Shown here piece by piece: positions 33,454 to 41,434 of a DNA stretch of 52,903 nt. Position 1 is the stretch's first letter; every line of letters begins with the position of its first letter. The position numbers were made by a program, and so were the translations under genes. This stretch comes from Streptomyces hayashii. GTDB lineage: Bacteria > Actinomycetota > Actinomycetes > Streptomycetales > Streptomycetaceae. The DNA lies in assembly GCF_024539815.1 (NCBI RefSeq), contig NZ_JAHHIU010000110.1:1-52903 (forward strand), in the 5' to 3' direction. A model generated the notes under the pieces. It did no database searches. It saw nothing but the letters and a program-made list of their open reading frames with translations, and was not told the origin of the DNA.

Positions 33454-33475
33454 GTTCATCATTCGTTTATCGCCG
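33454..33475 (+). promoter_or_regulatory. Tandem 11-nt repeats: likely AfsR/PhoP binding site of afsS
   Basis: GTTCATCATTC (33454-33464) is followed directly by GTTTATCGCCG (33465-33475). Tandem 11-nt GTTCA-type units are the recognised PHO-box layout, and in S. coelicolor AfsR and PhoP bind overlapping direct repeats in the afsS promoter. The site lies 18 nt after the afsR stop and about 215 nt before the afsS start. The remaining gap to afsS has no obvious gene. Confidence 0.65.
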
Positions 33476-33688
33476 TGCGGCACAGTCAGTCGTGCCGGAC
33501 CGTCGCGTCGGGGGGCAGACGGCTCGGTGCGACGGCCGCGTCGCTGAGCGGGGTGCTGTGGATCAGGCCACAGGACGCCGCCCGAGGTGAAACGGCCGTG
33601 CGGGAGCCGCCCGGCAATCCACGGGGGTACTGCCGGGCGGTCCCGCTCCCATCCGTTGCGTCACGCTTTCTTTCCTAGGAGTCACTTC

Positions 33689-33886
33689 ATGGCCGACAAC
33701 ACCGGCACCGTCAAGCCCGCCGACTTCCACGCGACGAGCGAGAAGGCCGAGACCCCGGCGGTCGTCGCCGAGTCCCGGCCGGCCGCGGACACGGCGGGCG
33801 AGGAGATCGCCGCCAAGGACTTCCACGCCACGACCGAGCCGCTGAACAAGCCGGCCGACTTCCACGCGACCGACGAGAAGGCCTGA
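33689..33886 (+). CDS. afsS: AfsS, small sigma-like activator of secondary metabolism
   Basis: The 65-residue protein (63 in S. coelicolor) starts at ATG 33689, 7 nt after TAGGAG. It has three copies of an ADFHAT-type repeat (KPADFHAT at 9-16 and 54-61, AAKDFHAT at 41-48) separated by acidic, Ala/Thr-rich spacers. It has no recognisable fold. In S. coelicolor, afsS is the target of AfsR, and its overexpression stimulates antibiotic production by an unknown mechanism. Position directly downstream of afsR and the repeat signature make the identification firm. Confidence 0.96.
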   Translation: MADNTGTVKPADFHATSEKAETPAVVAESRPAADTAGEEIAAKDFHATTEPLNKPADFHATDEKA

Positions 33887-33920
33887 CACACGGCCTGACA
33901 CCAGCCACACCCGACGGGGA

Positions 33921-33959
33921 TCGGCCGCGGCGGCGCGGAGGGGGCGCCGCCGCGGCCGA
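33921..33959. terminator. Very strong 16-bp stem-loop between afsS and the CoA-ligase gene
   Basis: TCGGCCGCGGCGGCGC (33921-33936) pairs perfectly with 33944-33959 across a 7-nt loop. It lies between the converging afsS and CoA-ligase genes and can insulate both. Confidence 0.8.
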
Positions 33960-33989
33960 GGCATAGGGGGAACCGGGACGGCGCCCGGC

Positions 33990-35654
33990 TCAGGCCACCG
34001 TGTACTGCGTGTCCCCGAAGTCCGCGACGGCCCGCAGTTCCCCTCCCACGGCCCGCACGCCTCCCCGCAGCTCCCCCTTCACCACCTTGCCGCTCGCGTT
34101 GCGGGGCAGTTCGCGGACGAACTCCACCGATCTGGGCACCTTGTAGTTCGCCATCTCGCGGCGGGCCCAGGCGATCAGGTCGTCCGCCGTCGACGCCGCG
34201 CCCGGCCGCCGGACCACGTACGCCCTGCCCACCTCGCCCAGACGGGGGTCGGGGACGCCGATCACGGCGACGTCGGCCACGTCCGGGTGCAGCCCGAGGA
34301 GCCGCTCTATCTCCGCCGGATAGGCGTTGAATCCGCCGACGACGTACATGTCCTTGATGCGGTCGGTGATGCGGAGGTTGCCGGCCGCGTCCAGGACGCC
34401 GACGTCCCCGGTGCGCAGCCAGCCGTCCGGGGTCAGCGCCTCCGCCGTGGCCGCCGCGTCCTCGTAGTAGCCGCGCATCACGTTGAAGCCCCGCACGAGC
34501 ACCTCGCCCGGCGCGCCCGGGGCCGGCTCGGCGCCGCGGTCGTCGACCACCTTCACCTCCGTGCCCGGGATCGCCCGGCCCGAGGTGGCGGCGACGACGT
34601 CCGGCTCGTCGCCCCGGCGGCACATCGTGACGATGCCGCTCGCCTCCGACAGGCCGTACGCCGTCAGCACCGTCCGCACGCCCAGTTCGCCCCGCAGCCG
34701 TTCCACCAGGCGCAGCGGGACCACCGCCGCGCCCGTCACCACCAGGCGCAGCGCCGAGAGGTCGTACTGGTCGCGGGCGGGGTGGTCCAGCAGGGACTGG
34801 TGGAGCGTCGGGGGGCCGGGCAGCACCGAGACCCGTTCCGAGGCCACGTGCGCCAGCACCGCCTCCACGTCGAACACCGGCTGCGGGATCATCGTCGCGC
34901 CCCGCATCAGACAGGCGATCACCCCCGCCTTGTAGCCGAAGGTGTGGAAGAAGGGGTTCACGATGAGATAGCGGTCGCCTCGTCGCAGCCCGGCCAGGTC
35001 GGTCCAGATGCCGTAGGCCCGCAGGGTCTGCGCGTGCGTGACGACCGCGCCCTTGGGGCGGCCGGTCGTGCCCGAGGTGAAGACGATGTCCGAGGGCTGG
35101 TCCCCGCGCACCGCGTCCGCGCGGCGGCGGACCTCCGCCCGCCCCACGCCCTCCCCGCTCGCCAGGAAGTCCTTCCAGGTGCGGAAGCCGACCGGGGCGT
35201 CGTCCGACAGCACCACCGCCTGCTTCAGCGCCGGCAGGCCTGCCAGCGGGCCCGTCCCGGGGCCCTCCCCGGCCGCCCGCCGCAGCGACGCCACGTACGA
35301 GGCCCCGAGGAACGTGCCGGTCACGAACAGCAGCCCGGCTCCGCTCCGGCGCAGCACGTCGGCCGCCTCGGCGCCCTTGAAACGCGTGTTGACCGGCACC
35401 AGCACCGCCCCGGCCGACACCGCGCCCAGGGCCGCGACCATCCACTCCAGAGAGTTGGGGGCCCAGATGCCGACCCGGTCGCCCGTGCGGACCCCGTTCG
35501 CCAGGCAGGCCGCCGCCGCGCGCTCCACGCGGGCGCCGAGTTCGGCGTAGGAGATCCGGGTGCGGCCCTCCACCACCGCCTCGGCGTCGGCGTGCCGTTC
35601 GGCCGCCGAGCGCACCAGGCCCGGGATGCTGCCCCACTCCACGTCACCGCGCAT
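33990..35654 (-). CDS. FadD3-like acyl-CoA ligase
   Basis: The 554-residue AMP-forming ligase activates a carboxylic acid as its CoA thioester. The ATP motif TSGTTGRPK is at 193-201, the A5-type YGLSEASGIV follows in the middle, then WLRTGDVG, and RITDRIKDMYVVGGFN marks the hinge. The C-terminal catalytic Lys lies in NASGKVVKGEL. Overall it resembles FadD3/4-coumarate-type ligases that act on cyclic or side-chain acids in steroid-like catabolism. ATG 35654 is chosen because GGGGAGG stands 6 nt ahead; a GTG 15 nt upstream overlaps that site. Operator F lies 22 nt upstream, and the divergent partner is a thiolase-like gene. Confidence 0.92.
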   Translation of the reverse strand: MRGDVEWGSIPGLVRSAAERHADAEAVVEGRTRISYAELGARVERAAAACLANGVRTGDRVGIWAPNSLEWMVAALGAVSAGAVLVPVNTRFKGAEAADVLRRSGAGLLFVTGTFLGASYVASLRRAAGEGPGTGPLAGLPALKQAVVLSDDAPVGFRTWKDFLASGEGVGRAEVRRRADAVRGDQPSDIVFTSGTTGRPKGAVVTHAQTLRAYGIWTDLAGLRRGDRYLIVNPFFHTFGYKAGVIACLMRGATMIPQPVFDVEAVLAHVASERVSVLPGPPTLHQSLLDHPARDQYDLSALRLVVTGAAVVPLRLVERLRGELGVRTVLTAYGLSEASGIVTMCRRGDEPDVVAATSGRAIPGTEVKVVDDRGAEPAPGAPGEVLVRGFNVMRGYYEDAAATAEALTPDGWLRTGDVGVLDAAGNLRITDRIKDMYVVGGFNAYPAEIERLLGLHPDVADVAVIGVPDPRLGEVGRAYVVRRPGAASTADDLIAWARREMANYKVPRSVEFVRELPRNASGKVVKGELRGGVRAVGGELRAVADFGDTQYTVA

Positions 35655-35675
35655 CACACGCCTCCCCACCGGTAG

Positions 35676-35690
35676 CTGACTACCCGTCAG
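35676..35690. promoter_or_regulatory. Operator F: CTGACT-ACC-CGTCAG (one mismatch)
   Basis: It lies 22 nt from the CoA-ligase start. Its centre is 27 bp from operator G, so the divergent promoter carries two operators. Confidence 0.65.
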
Positions 35691-35702
35691 ATTAGCTGTA
35701 AC

Positions 35703-35717
35703 CTGACGGACTGTCAG
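35703..35717. promoter_or_regulatory. Operator G: CTGACG-GAC-TGTCAG (one mismatch)
   Basis: It lies 33 nt from the thiolase-like gene start, beside operator F. The two sites suggest one control element for each direction of transcription. Confidence 0.65.
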
Positions 35718-35749
35718 CCGCCATATCGCATTGCGGAGGTGCGCGCAGC

Positions 35750-36895
35750 GTGACCCTCAAGGACGCCACCGCCATCGTCGGCATCGGCCAGACCCCGTTC
35801 GCCAAGCACCTCCCCGAGTCCGAGAGGACGCTCGCCTGCCGGGCCGTCCTCGCCGCCCTCGACGACGCCGGGATCGCCCCGGCCGAGGTCGACGCGCTCG
35901 CCTCCTACACGATGGAGGAGACGGACGAGGTCGAGCTTGCCAAGGCCGTCGGCTTCGGCGACCTCACGTTCTTCAGCAAGGTCGGCTTCGGCGGCGGCGG
36001 TTCGTGCGCCACCGTCGCGCACCTCGCCGCCGCGATCGCCGCCGGACAGGCGACGGTGGGCGTGGCCTGGCGCTCGCGCAAGCGCGGCAGCGGACCGCGC
36101 CCGTGGACGAACACGGCCGTCCAACTGCCCACCCCGGCCCAGTGGACCCGGCCCTTCGGGCTGCTGCGGCCCGCCGACGAGATAGCCATGCTCGCCCGCC
36201 GCTACATGCACGAGTACGGCGCGACCCGCGACCACCTCTTCAACGTCGCCCTCGCCTGCCGCAACCGGGCCAACCAGAACCCGGCGGCGATCATGTACGA
36301 ACGTCCGCTCACCCGCGAGATGTACATGACCGCCCGCTGGATCAGCGAGCCGCTCTGCCTCTACGACAACTGCCTGGAGACGGACGGGGCGCTGGCCTGC
36401 GTGATCGTCGGCAGGGAACGGGCCAGGGACTGCCGGCGGCGGCCCGTCTACGTGCACTCCGCCGCCCAGGGCCTGCCCGCCCAGCACCACGGCATGGTCA
36501 ACTACTGGAACGACGACCCGCTCACCGGTCCCGCCTGGACCGCGGCCAGGCACCTGTGGAAGCACTCCGACCTCACCCCCGCCGACGTCGACGTCGCCCA
36601 GATCTACGACGCCTTCACCCCCCTGGTGCCGCTCTCCCTGGAGGGGTATGGCTTCTGCGGCCGCGGCGAGGGGGGCGCCTTCACCGAGGGCGGCGCGCTG
36701 GAGACCGGCGGACGGCTGCCGATCAACACCGGCGGAGGCGGACTGAGCGAGGCCTATGTGCACGGCTTCAACCTGATCAACGAAGGCGTCAGACAACTGC
36801 GCGGGACCAGCACCGCCCAGGTGCCGGACGCCGCCGCCTGTCTCGTCACCGCCGGCGAGGGCGTCCCGACCTCCGCCCTGCTGCTCAGGAACTGA
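35750..36895 (+). CDS. Thiolase-like (lipid-transfer-type, Ltp) protein, first gene of a three-gene operon
   Basis: The 381-residue thiolase-fold protein starts at GTG 35750 behind GCGGAGG. It begins with the typical KDATAIVGIGQTPFAKHLPE, has Cys86 in GGGGSCATVAHL (near the thiolase nucleophile position), and IYDAFTPLV around Tyr286 near the end. It resembles the SCP-x/Ltp family, in which several members cleave steroid side-chain CoA esters by a retro-aldol reaction together with a DUF35 subunit. That partner is the very next gene (23-nt gap), so I favour an aldolase or thiolase complex. Operators F and G lie upstream. Confidence 0.88.
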   Translation: MTLKDATAIVGIGQTPFAKHLPESERTLACRAVLAALDDAGIAPAEVDALASYTMEETDEVELAKAVGFGDLTFFSKVGFGGGGSCATVAHLAAAIAAGQATVGVAWRSRKRGSGPRPWTNTAVQLPTPAQWTRPFGLLRPADEIAMLARRYMHEYGATRDHLFNVALACRNRANQNPAAIMYERPLTREMYMTARWISEPLCLYDNCLETDGALACVIVGRERARDCRRRPVYVHSAAQGLPAQHHGMVNYWNDDPLTGPAWTAARHLWKHSDLTPADVDVAQIYDAFTPLVPLSLEGYGFCGRGEGGAFTEGGALETGGRLPINTGGGGLSEAYVHGFNLINEGVRQLRGTSTAQVPDAAACLVTAGEGVPTSALLLRN

Positions 36896-36917
36896 CAGCC
36901 CGAGGAGTTGACCCACG

Positions 36918-37334
36918 ATGCTCACCCCCGTCACCGACCCCGACGGCGCCCCCTTCTGGCGGTACGCCGCCCGGGGCGAGCTCCGCGTCCAGGCCTGCGC
37001 CGACTGCGGCGAGCCCCGCTTCCCGCCCCGCCCCTGCTGCCCGCACTGCCAGTCCTTCGCGAGCGAGTGGCGGCAGGTCTCCGGGCGCGGCCGCATCTGG
37101 TCCTACGTCGTCCCGCACCCGCCCCTGCTGCCCGAGTACGCGGCGCGGGCCCCCTACAACGTGATCGTCGTCGAGCTCGCCGAGACGCCCCGGATACGGC
37201 TGGTGGGGAACCTGGTGAGCGGCCCGGGAGCCGCCCTGGACTCCTTTCCCCCCGACCGGATCCGGATCGGCGCCCGGGTGCAGGTCGTCTTCGACGGCGA
37301 CGGACTGCCGAGCTGGGTTCTGGAGCGGCCGTGA
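36918..37334 (+). CDS. Zn-ribbon/OB-fold DUF35 protein (partner of the thiolase-like protein)
   Basis: The 138-residue protein has the rubredoxin-like zinc ribbon CADC (27-30) and CCPHC (40-44), followed by the OB-fold (GRGRIWSYVV, YNVIVVELAETPRIRLVGNL, VQVVFDGDG). DUF35 proteins bind thiolase-fold proteins and complete their active sites, for example in steroid side-chain aldolases. GAGGAG stands before the ATG. Its stop overlaps the GTG of the hydratase-like gene (GTGA), so the three genes form one operon. Confidence 0.92.
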   Translation: MLTPVTDPDGAPFWRYAARGELRVQACADCGEPRFPPRPCCPHCQSFASEWRQVSGRGRIWSYVVPHPPLLPEYAARAPYNVIVVELAETPRIRLVGNLVSGPGAALDSFPPDRIRIGARVQVVFDGDGLPSWVLERP

Positions 37335-38104
37335 GCGTGCGCCTCGACGTCGACGAGGACACCGGCGTCGCGGTCGTCGCACTCGACCGGCCGGAGAAGC
37401 TCAACGCCGTCGACCTCGCGACGGCCGACGAACTCCGGGACGTCTGGCGGGGGTTGCGCTTCGACGACCGCGTCCGGGCCGTCGTCCTGACCGGTTCCGG
37501 AGGGCGGGCGTTCTGCACCGGGATCGACCGGGACGCCGTCGTGCCGCAGCCCGGCTCCCCCTACATGCAGGACGATCCGCTGCTCACCGTCGGCCCCAAG
37601 GCGAACGACCTGTGGAAGCCGGTCGTCGCCGCCGTGGAGGGCATGGCCTGCGGAGGCGCCTTCTACCTGCTCGGGGAGTGCGAGTTCGTCGTGGCGGGCG
37701 AGGACGCCGTCTTCTTCGACCCCCACACCACGTACGGGATGGTCAGCGCCTACGAGTCGGTGCTCCTGGCGCAGCGCATGCCGTACGGGGAGGTCGCCCG
37801 GATGATGCTCATGGGCACGGCGGAACGGATCTCGGCGCGCCGCGCCCACGAGGTCGGCCTGGTCTCCGAGGTCACCGGCGCAGGCGGCGCGTTGACGGCC
37901 GCCGTCGCCTGCGCCGCCGTCGTCGCCGGGTATCCCCCCACCGGCGTCCAGGGCACGGTGCGGGCCCTGTGGGCGGCGAAGGACGCGGCCCGCGCGTGGG
38001 CGTTCGCACAGGCGCCCCACCTCATCGCCCTGGGCAACCTGCCGGGCGAGAGACAGGCGGAACTGTTCACCGGGCGATCCGCCGTCCGCCCACGGATCCG
38101 CTGA
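37331..38104 (+). CDS. Enoyl-CoA hydratase/isomerase-family protein
   Basis: The 257-residue crotonase-fold protein starts at GTG 37331, coupled to DUF35. It opens SVRLDVDEDTGVAVVALDRP and has oxyanion-hole segments GGRAFCTGIDRDAV and VEGMACGGAFYLLGE. At the two positions where hydratases carry catalytic Glu, I read Phe/Tyr (in GGAFYLLG) and the segment FDPHTTYGMVSAYES, so the reaction may differ from simple hydration. The crotonase family also includes ring-opening hydrolases and isomerases. It is co-regulated with the thiolase-like gene through operators F and G. Confidence 0.9.
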   Translation: MSVRLDVDEDTGVAVVALDRPEKLNAVDLATADELRDVWRGLRFDDRVRAVVLTGSGGRAFCTGIDRDAVVPQPGSPYMQDDPLLTVGPKANDLWKPVVAAVEGMACGGAFYLLGECEFVVAGEDAVFFDPHTTYGMVSAYESVLLAQRMPYGEVARMMLMGTAERISARRAHEVGLVSEVTGAGGALTAAVACAAVVAGYPPTGVQGTVRALWAAKDAARAWAFAQAPHLIALGNLPGERQAELFTGRSAVRPRIR

Positions 38105-38145
38105 ACCGCCGTACGCGCTCGGACCGCCCGGTGGGAGGCGTCCGG

Positions 38146-38721
38146 TCAGTTCGCCGGTGCGTACCGTTCCGGGTCGCAGTGGTCGACCTTCGCCGCGTCG
38201 CCCGGGGAGGACAGGGCGACCCGGACCGTCGTCGTGTCGTTCCCGGCGACGTACGCGTCCGCCGTCCGCTCCTCCACCCGGCCGGACCGGGCGTCGAGGA
38301 AGTCGACGGTCACGGTGAAGCGGGCTCCGGTCGTGTTCGGGTTGTCGACCTCGACGGTCGCGTAGGCCCTGCTCGGCGTCGCGCACTCGACCAGTCGGAC
38401 CGTGGCGTCCTGGAGCGCCGCGGACGGGCTGGACGAACTGGATGAACTGGACGAGCCGGACGAGCCGCTGCCGCCGGAGGTGGCGTTCGCGTAGTCGTCA
38501 TCGTCGTCGTAGTCGTGGTAGCCGTGGTAGCGCGATCCGGAGGCGCCGCCGGTCGAGGACGAGCTGTCGTGGTCCTGGCCGGAGCTGCTGCACCCGCCGC
38601 CTCCGCCGCTGTGGCCGTGACTGCTGTGGCCGTGTCCTCTTCCCGTCGAGAAGCCGGTCAGCGCCAGGACGACGCATGTCGCCACCGCTGCGAACCTGAG
38701 TCTTTGCCCCCGTCGATCCAT
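38146..38721 (-). CDS. Secreted His/Gly/Ser/Asp-rich protein
   Basis: The 191-residue protein has a signal peptide (MDRRGQRLRFAAVATCVVLALTG). A low-complexity stretch follows to about residue 100: GRGHGHSSHGHSGGGGGCSS, then a Tyr-His-Asp run with five Asp in a row, then a poly-Ser run. The last ~90 residues form a small beta-rich domain (ATVRLVECATPSRAYATVEV, then FTVTVDFLDARSGRVEE) with two Cys, like DUF-type extracellular domains. The His/Asp tracts could bind metal ions; this is inference. It lies between afsK and the hydratase-like gene, in the place I recall an uncharacterised gene beside afsK in S. coelicolor. Confidence 0.8.
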   Translation of the reverse strand: MDRRGQRLRFAAVATCVVLALTGFSTGRGHGHSSHGHSGGGGGCSSSGQDHDSSSSTGGASGSRYHGYHDYDDDDDYANATSGGSGSSGSSSSSSSSSPSAALQDATVRLVECATPSRAYATVEVDNPNTTGARFTVTVDFLDARSGRVEERTADAYVAGNDTTTVRVALSSPGDAAKVDHCDPERYAPAN

Positions 38722-38767
38722 ACGGACAGCCTAGGCAATGCCTGTCACGGCCATGTCACCGCAGGGC

Positions 38768-38810
38768 GACCGGCCCGTCCCCGACCGGCCCGTCCCCGAC
38801 GGGGCGGGCC
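38768..38810 (-). terminator. Direct repeat plus stem-loop after afsK
   Basis: GACCGGCCCGTCCCC is repeated exactly (38768-38782, 38783-38797). The second copy pairs with GGGGCGGGCC (38801-38810) to give a 10-bp stem with one bulge. It lies about 25 nt past the afsK stop and is a probable terminator. Confidence 0.6.
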
Positions 38811-38834
38811 GCGGCGCCGGGCGCGGTGGCCGGC

Positions 38835-41201
38835 TCACGCGGTCCGCGCGGTGCCCGTGCCCTTCTCGGCGTCCAGGGCGTACACGCAGCGGTCCTTGCT
38901 GCACGCGTACACGACGCCGTCGCGGATCACCGGCGAACCGGTGATCTCGCCGCCGGTCGCCAGCTTCCAGCGCAGCCGGCCGTCGTCGGCCTTCAGGGTG
39001 TACAGCAGGTGGTCCGTCGAGCCGAAGTGGATACGGCCCTCCGCGACCGCCGGGGCGCCCACGATGTCCCCGCCGGCCTGGAAGCGCCACTTGGGCGTTC
39101 CGGTGACCGCGTCCAGGGTGTACAGCCCCTTGCCGCTGCCGACGTGGACATGGCCGGCGGCCACCAGCACGGGGTCGACCGAGGAACGGGCCTCGGTGGC
39201 GATGCGCCAGCGGTCGCGGCCGTCGGTGGCGTCGATGGCGTACACCGTGCCGAGGTAGTCGGCGAGGTAGACGCCGCCGCCGGTGACCGCCGGGCCGGGG
39301 ACGAAGGCCGGCGGGGACAGGAAGACCGCGGGCGCCTCGAAGTGCCAGCGCACCATGCCGCTCGCGATGTCGACGGCGAGGACGCGGGTGCCGGCCGAGA
39401 GGTAGACGTAGCCGTCGGGGGCCGGGGTGACGCGGACCGGGACGCCGCCGCAGGAGGCCGTGTCGCCGATGGGGTACGCCCAGCGCTCGTCGCCGGTACG
39501 GGCGTCCAGAGCTCTCAGACGGGCGTCCTGCCAGACGAAGACCGTGCCCTCGTGCAGGACCGGACCGGCCTCCGGGGACTCGAAGTCGGTCTGGCAGCCG
39601 GAGATCTCCCAGAGCTTCTGCCCGTTGGAGGCCTCCCAGCCCTGCACTCCGCCGCCGCGCGTGCCGGTGACGACCGTGCCCCGCTCGGCCTTGAGCGAGT
39701 ACACCCAGGCCTCCGTCGACAGCCGCCACAGATCGGCGCCCTCGCGCGCGTCCAGGGCGAACAGCGTGGGCCCGTCGGAGGCGTGGACGCGGCCGTCCGC
39801 GACCGCCATCGACCAGGCCACGTCCCGGGTCTTGAAACGGCGGCGGCCGGTCGCCACGTCCAGGGCGTGCACCTCGAAGGAGGTGACGTACACGAGGTCG
39901 CCCGCCACCGACGGGGTCCCCCACACATCGTTCGACATGCGGAAACGCCAGGGCCGCCAGCCCGCCGGGGTCTCCGCGGGCGCACCCTGCGTGGCCGGGA
40001 GAGCCGTGTCGGCGCCGTTGACGCCGGGGTGCAGACGGGACCAGTTGGCGACCAGGCCCGGCTCGGCGAGCGGCGCCTTCACGGCGGCCGTGGCCCGCAC
40101 GTCGGCGACGCGCGGACCGGGCCCGATCGGCACGGCCGCGCCGGCCAGCCGGACGGGACCGGTGTCGGGAGCGCCGACGGCCACGGGCGGCTGGGCCGGA
40201 CGGGCGAGCACCACGGGATCGTGGGACGGCGGGGGCGGCACGTCGCCCCGGCCCAGCCCCACGCCACCGCCGCTGCGCGGGCTCACGGGGGCCGGCTTCG
40301 CCGGACGGCCGCCGCGGCGCGTCTCGATGAGGGCGACCGCCTTCTCGGGCAGCCACGCCGAGGCCGTGCCGCTGTCGTCGGAGCCGGAGCCGAAGAGGTG
40401 GGGGGCGAGCTGGGCCTGGAGGTCGGCCGGGTTGGGCCGGGCCGTGGCGTCCATCTGCATACAGGACTCGATGAGCGGGCGCAGCTCGTCGGGGAGGCCT
40501 TCCAGGTCCGGGCCCTCGCGCAGCAGCATGAAGACGGTCTCGACCGGGTTGGCGCCGTGGAAGGGCGGATGGCCGGTGGCGGCGAAGACGAGCATCGAGC
40601 CGAGCGAGAACACGTCGCTCGCGCCGGTGACGCTCCGCGAGTCCTTGGCCTGTTCGGGCGACATGTAGGCGGGGGTGCCGACGGCCACGTTCGTCATAGT
40701 CAAACGCGTGTTCGAGACGCCGGACGCGATACCGAAGTCGATCACCCGGGGGCCGTCCTCGACCACGAGCACGTTGGACGGTTTCAGGTCACGGTGGACC
40801 AGCCCCGCGCCGTGGATCGACTGGAGGGCCTCCGCGACGCCCGCCGCGAGCCAGCGCACCGCCTGGGCCGGCATCGGCCCGCAGTCGTTCACTATCTCTT
40901 CGAGGGAGGGCGCGGGAACGTACGCGGTGGCCAGCCACGGCACGGCGGCGCGCGGATCGGCGTCGACGACCGCGGCCGTGTAGAAGCCGGAGACCGCCCT
41001 GGCCGCCTCCACCTCGCGCGTGAAGCGCACGCGGAAGAGCTGGTCCTCGGCGAGCTCCGTGCGGACCGTCTTGATCGCCACGCGCCGGCCCGAGGCCGAA
41101 CGTGCCAGATAGACCAGCCCCATGCCGCCGGCACCCAGCCGTCCCAGCACCTCGAACGGCCCGATCCGCCGAGGATCGTGCTGCGTCAGCTGATCCACCA
41201 C
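38835..41201 (-). CDS. afsK: AfsK serine/threonine protein kinase with PQQ-type propeller
   Basis: The 788-residue kinase starts at GTG 41201, 10 nt after GGGGAGG; an in-frame GTG at 41234 has no ribosome site. The kinase domain covers ~14-270: P-loop GAGGMG (23-28), Lys44, HRDLKPSN with Asp138, DFG (155-157), and Thr168/Thr170 in the activation loop. I recall Thr168 as the autophosphorylation site of S. coelicolor AfsK, and the numbering matches this start. A Pro/Ala-rich linker follows (~275-400), then a C-terminal beta-propeller of PQQ-like repeats (recurring ALDAxTG and WxFxAxG units). AfsK phosphorylates AfsR. It is membrane-associated in S. coelicolor. Confidence 0.97.
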   Translation of the reverse strand: MVDQLTQHDPRRIGPFEVLGRLGAGGMGLVYLARSASGRRVAIKTVRTELAEDQLFRVRFTREVEAARAVSGFYTAAVVDADPRAAVPWLATAYVPAPSLEEIVNDCGPMPAQAVRWLAAGVAEALQSIHGAGLVHRDLKPSNVLVVEDGPRVIDFGIASGVSNTRLTMTNVAVGTPAYMSPEQAKDSRSVTGASDVFSLGSMLVFAATGHPPFHGANPVETVFMLLREGPDLEGLPDELRPLIESCMQMDATARPNPADLQAQLAPHLFGSGSDDSGTASAWLPEKAVALIETRRGGRPAKPAPVSPRSGGGVGLGRGDVPPPPSHDPVVLARPAQPPVAVGAPDTGPVRLAGAAVPIGPGPRVADVRATAAVKAPLAEPGLVANWSRLHPGVNGADTALPATQGAPAETPAGWRPWRFRMSNDVWGTPSVAGDLVYVTSFEVHALDVATGRRRFKTRDVAWSMAVADGRVHASDGPTLFALDAREGADLWRLSTEAWVYSLKAERGTVVTGTRGGGVQGWEASNGQKLWEISGCQTDFESPEAGPVLHEGTVFVWQDARLRALDARTGDERWAYPIGDTASCGGVPVRVTPAPDGYVYLSAGTRVLAVDIASGMVRWHFEAPAVFLSPPAFVPGPAVTGGGVYLADYLGTVYAIDATDGRDRWRIATEARSSVDPVLVAAGHVHVGSGKGLYTLDAVTGTPKWRFQAGGDIVGAPAVAEGRIHFGSTDHLLYTLKADDGRLRWKLATGGEITGSPVIRDGVVYACSKDRCVYALDAEKGTGTARTA

Positions 41202-41366
41202 TTGCCTGCCACCTCCCCGTACGAGCCGCGCCACCCACTTGTGTACACGGCCCCGTGCAGCGTCTCACCACCGCACCGCCATGGCGGCACGCACCCCGAT
41301 TCTTCCTGGCCGGGCGGCCGGTTGCGAACCCGGGGGCAATCGGGGTGTCTCATTTCATATAGGGGC

Positions 41367-41403
41367 AAAAAATCCTCACCCCGGGACGAACCCGCCGGTG
41401 AGG
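41367..41403 (-). terminator. Canonical rho-independent terminator between the VOC gene and afsK
   Basis: On the minus strand CCTCACC-GG-CGGG pairs with CCCG-GGGTGAGG and is followed at once by ATTTTTTG. This stem plus six-T tract lies 32 nt after the VOC gene stop. It implies that afsK does not depend on read-through and has its own promoter in the remaining ~165 nt. Confidence 0.85.
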
Positions 41404-41434
41404 AGGCCGTTCGACGCCCTGTTCGGCACCCCGT

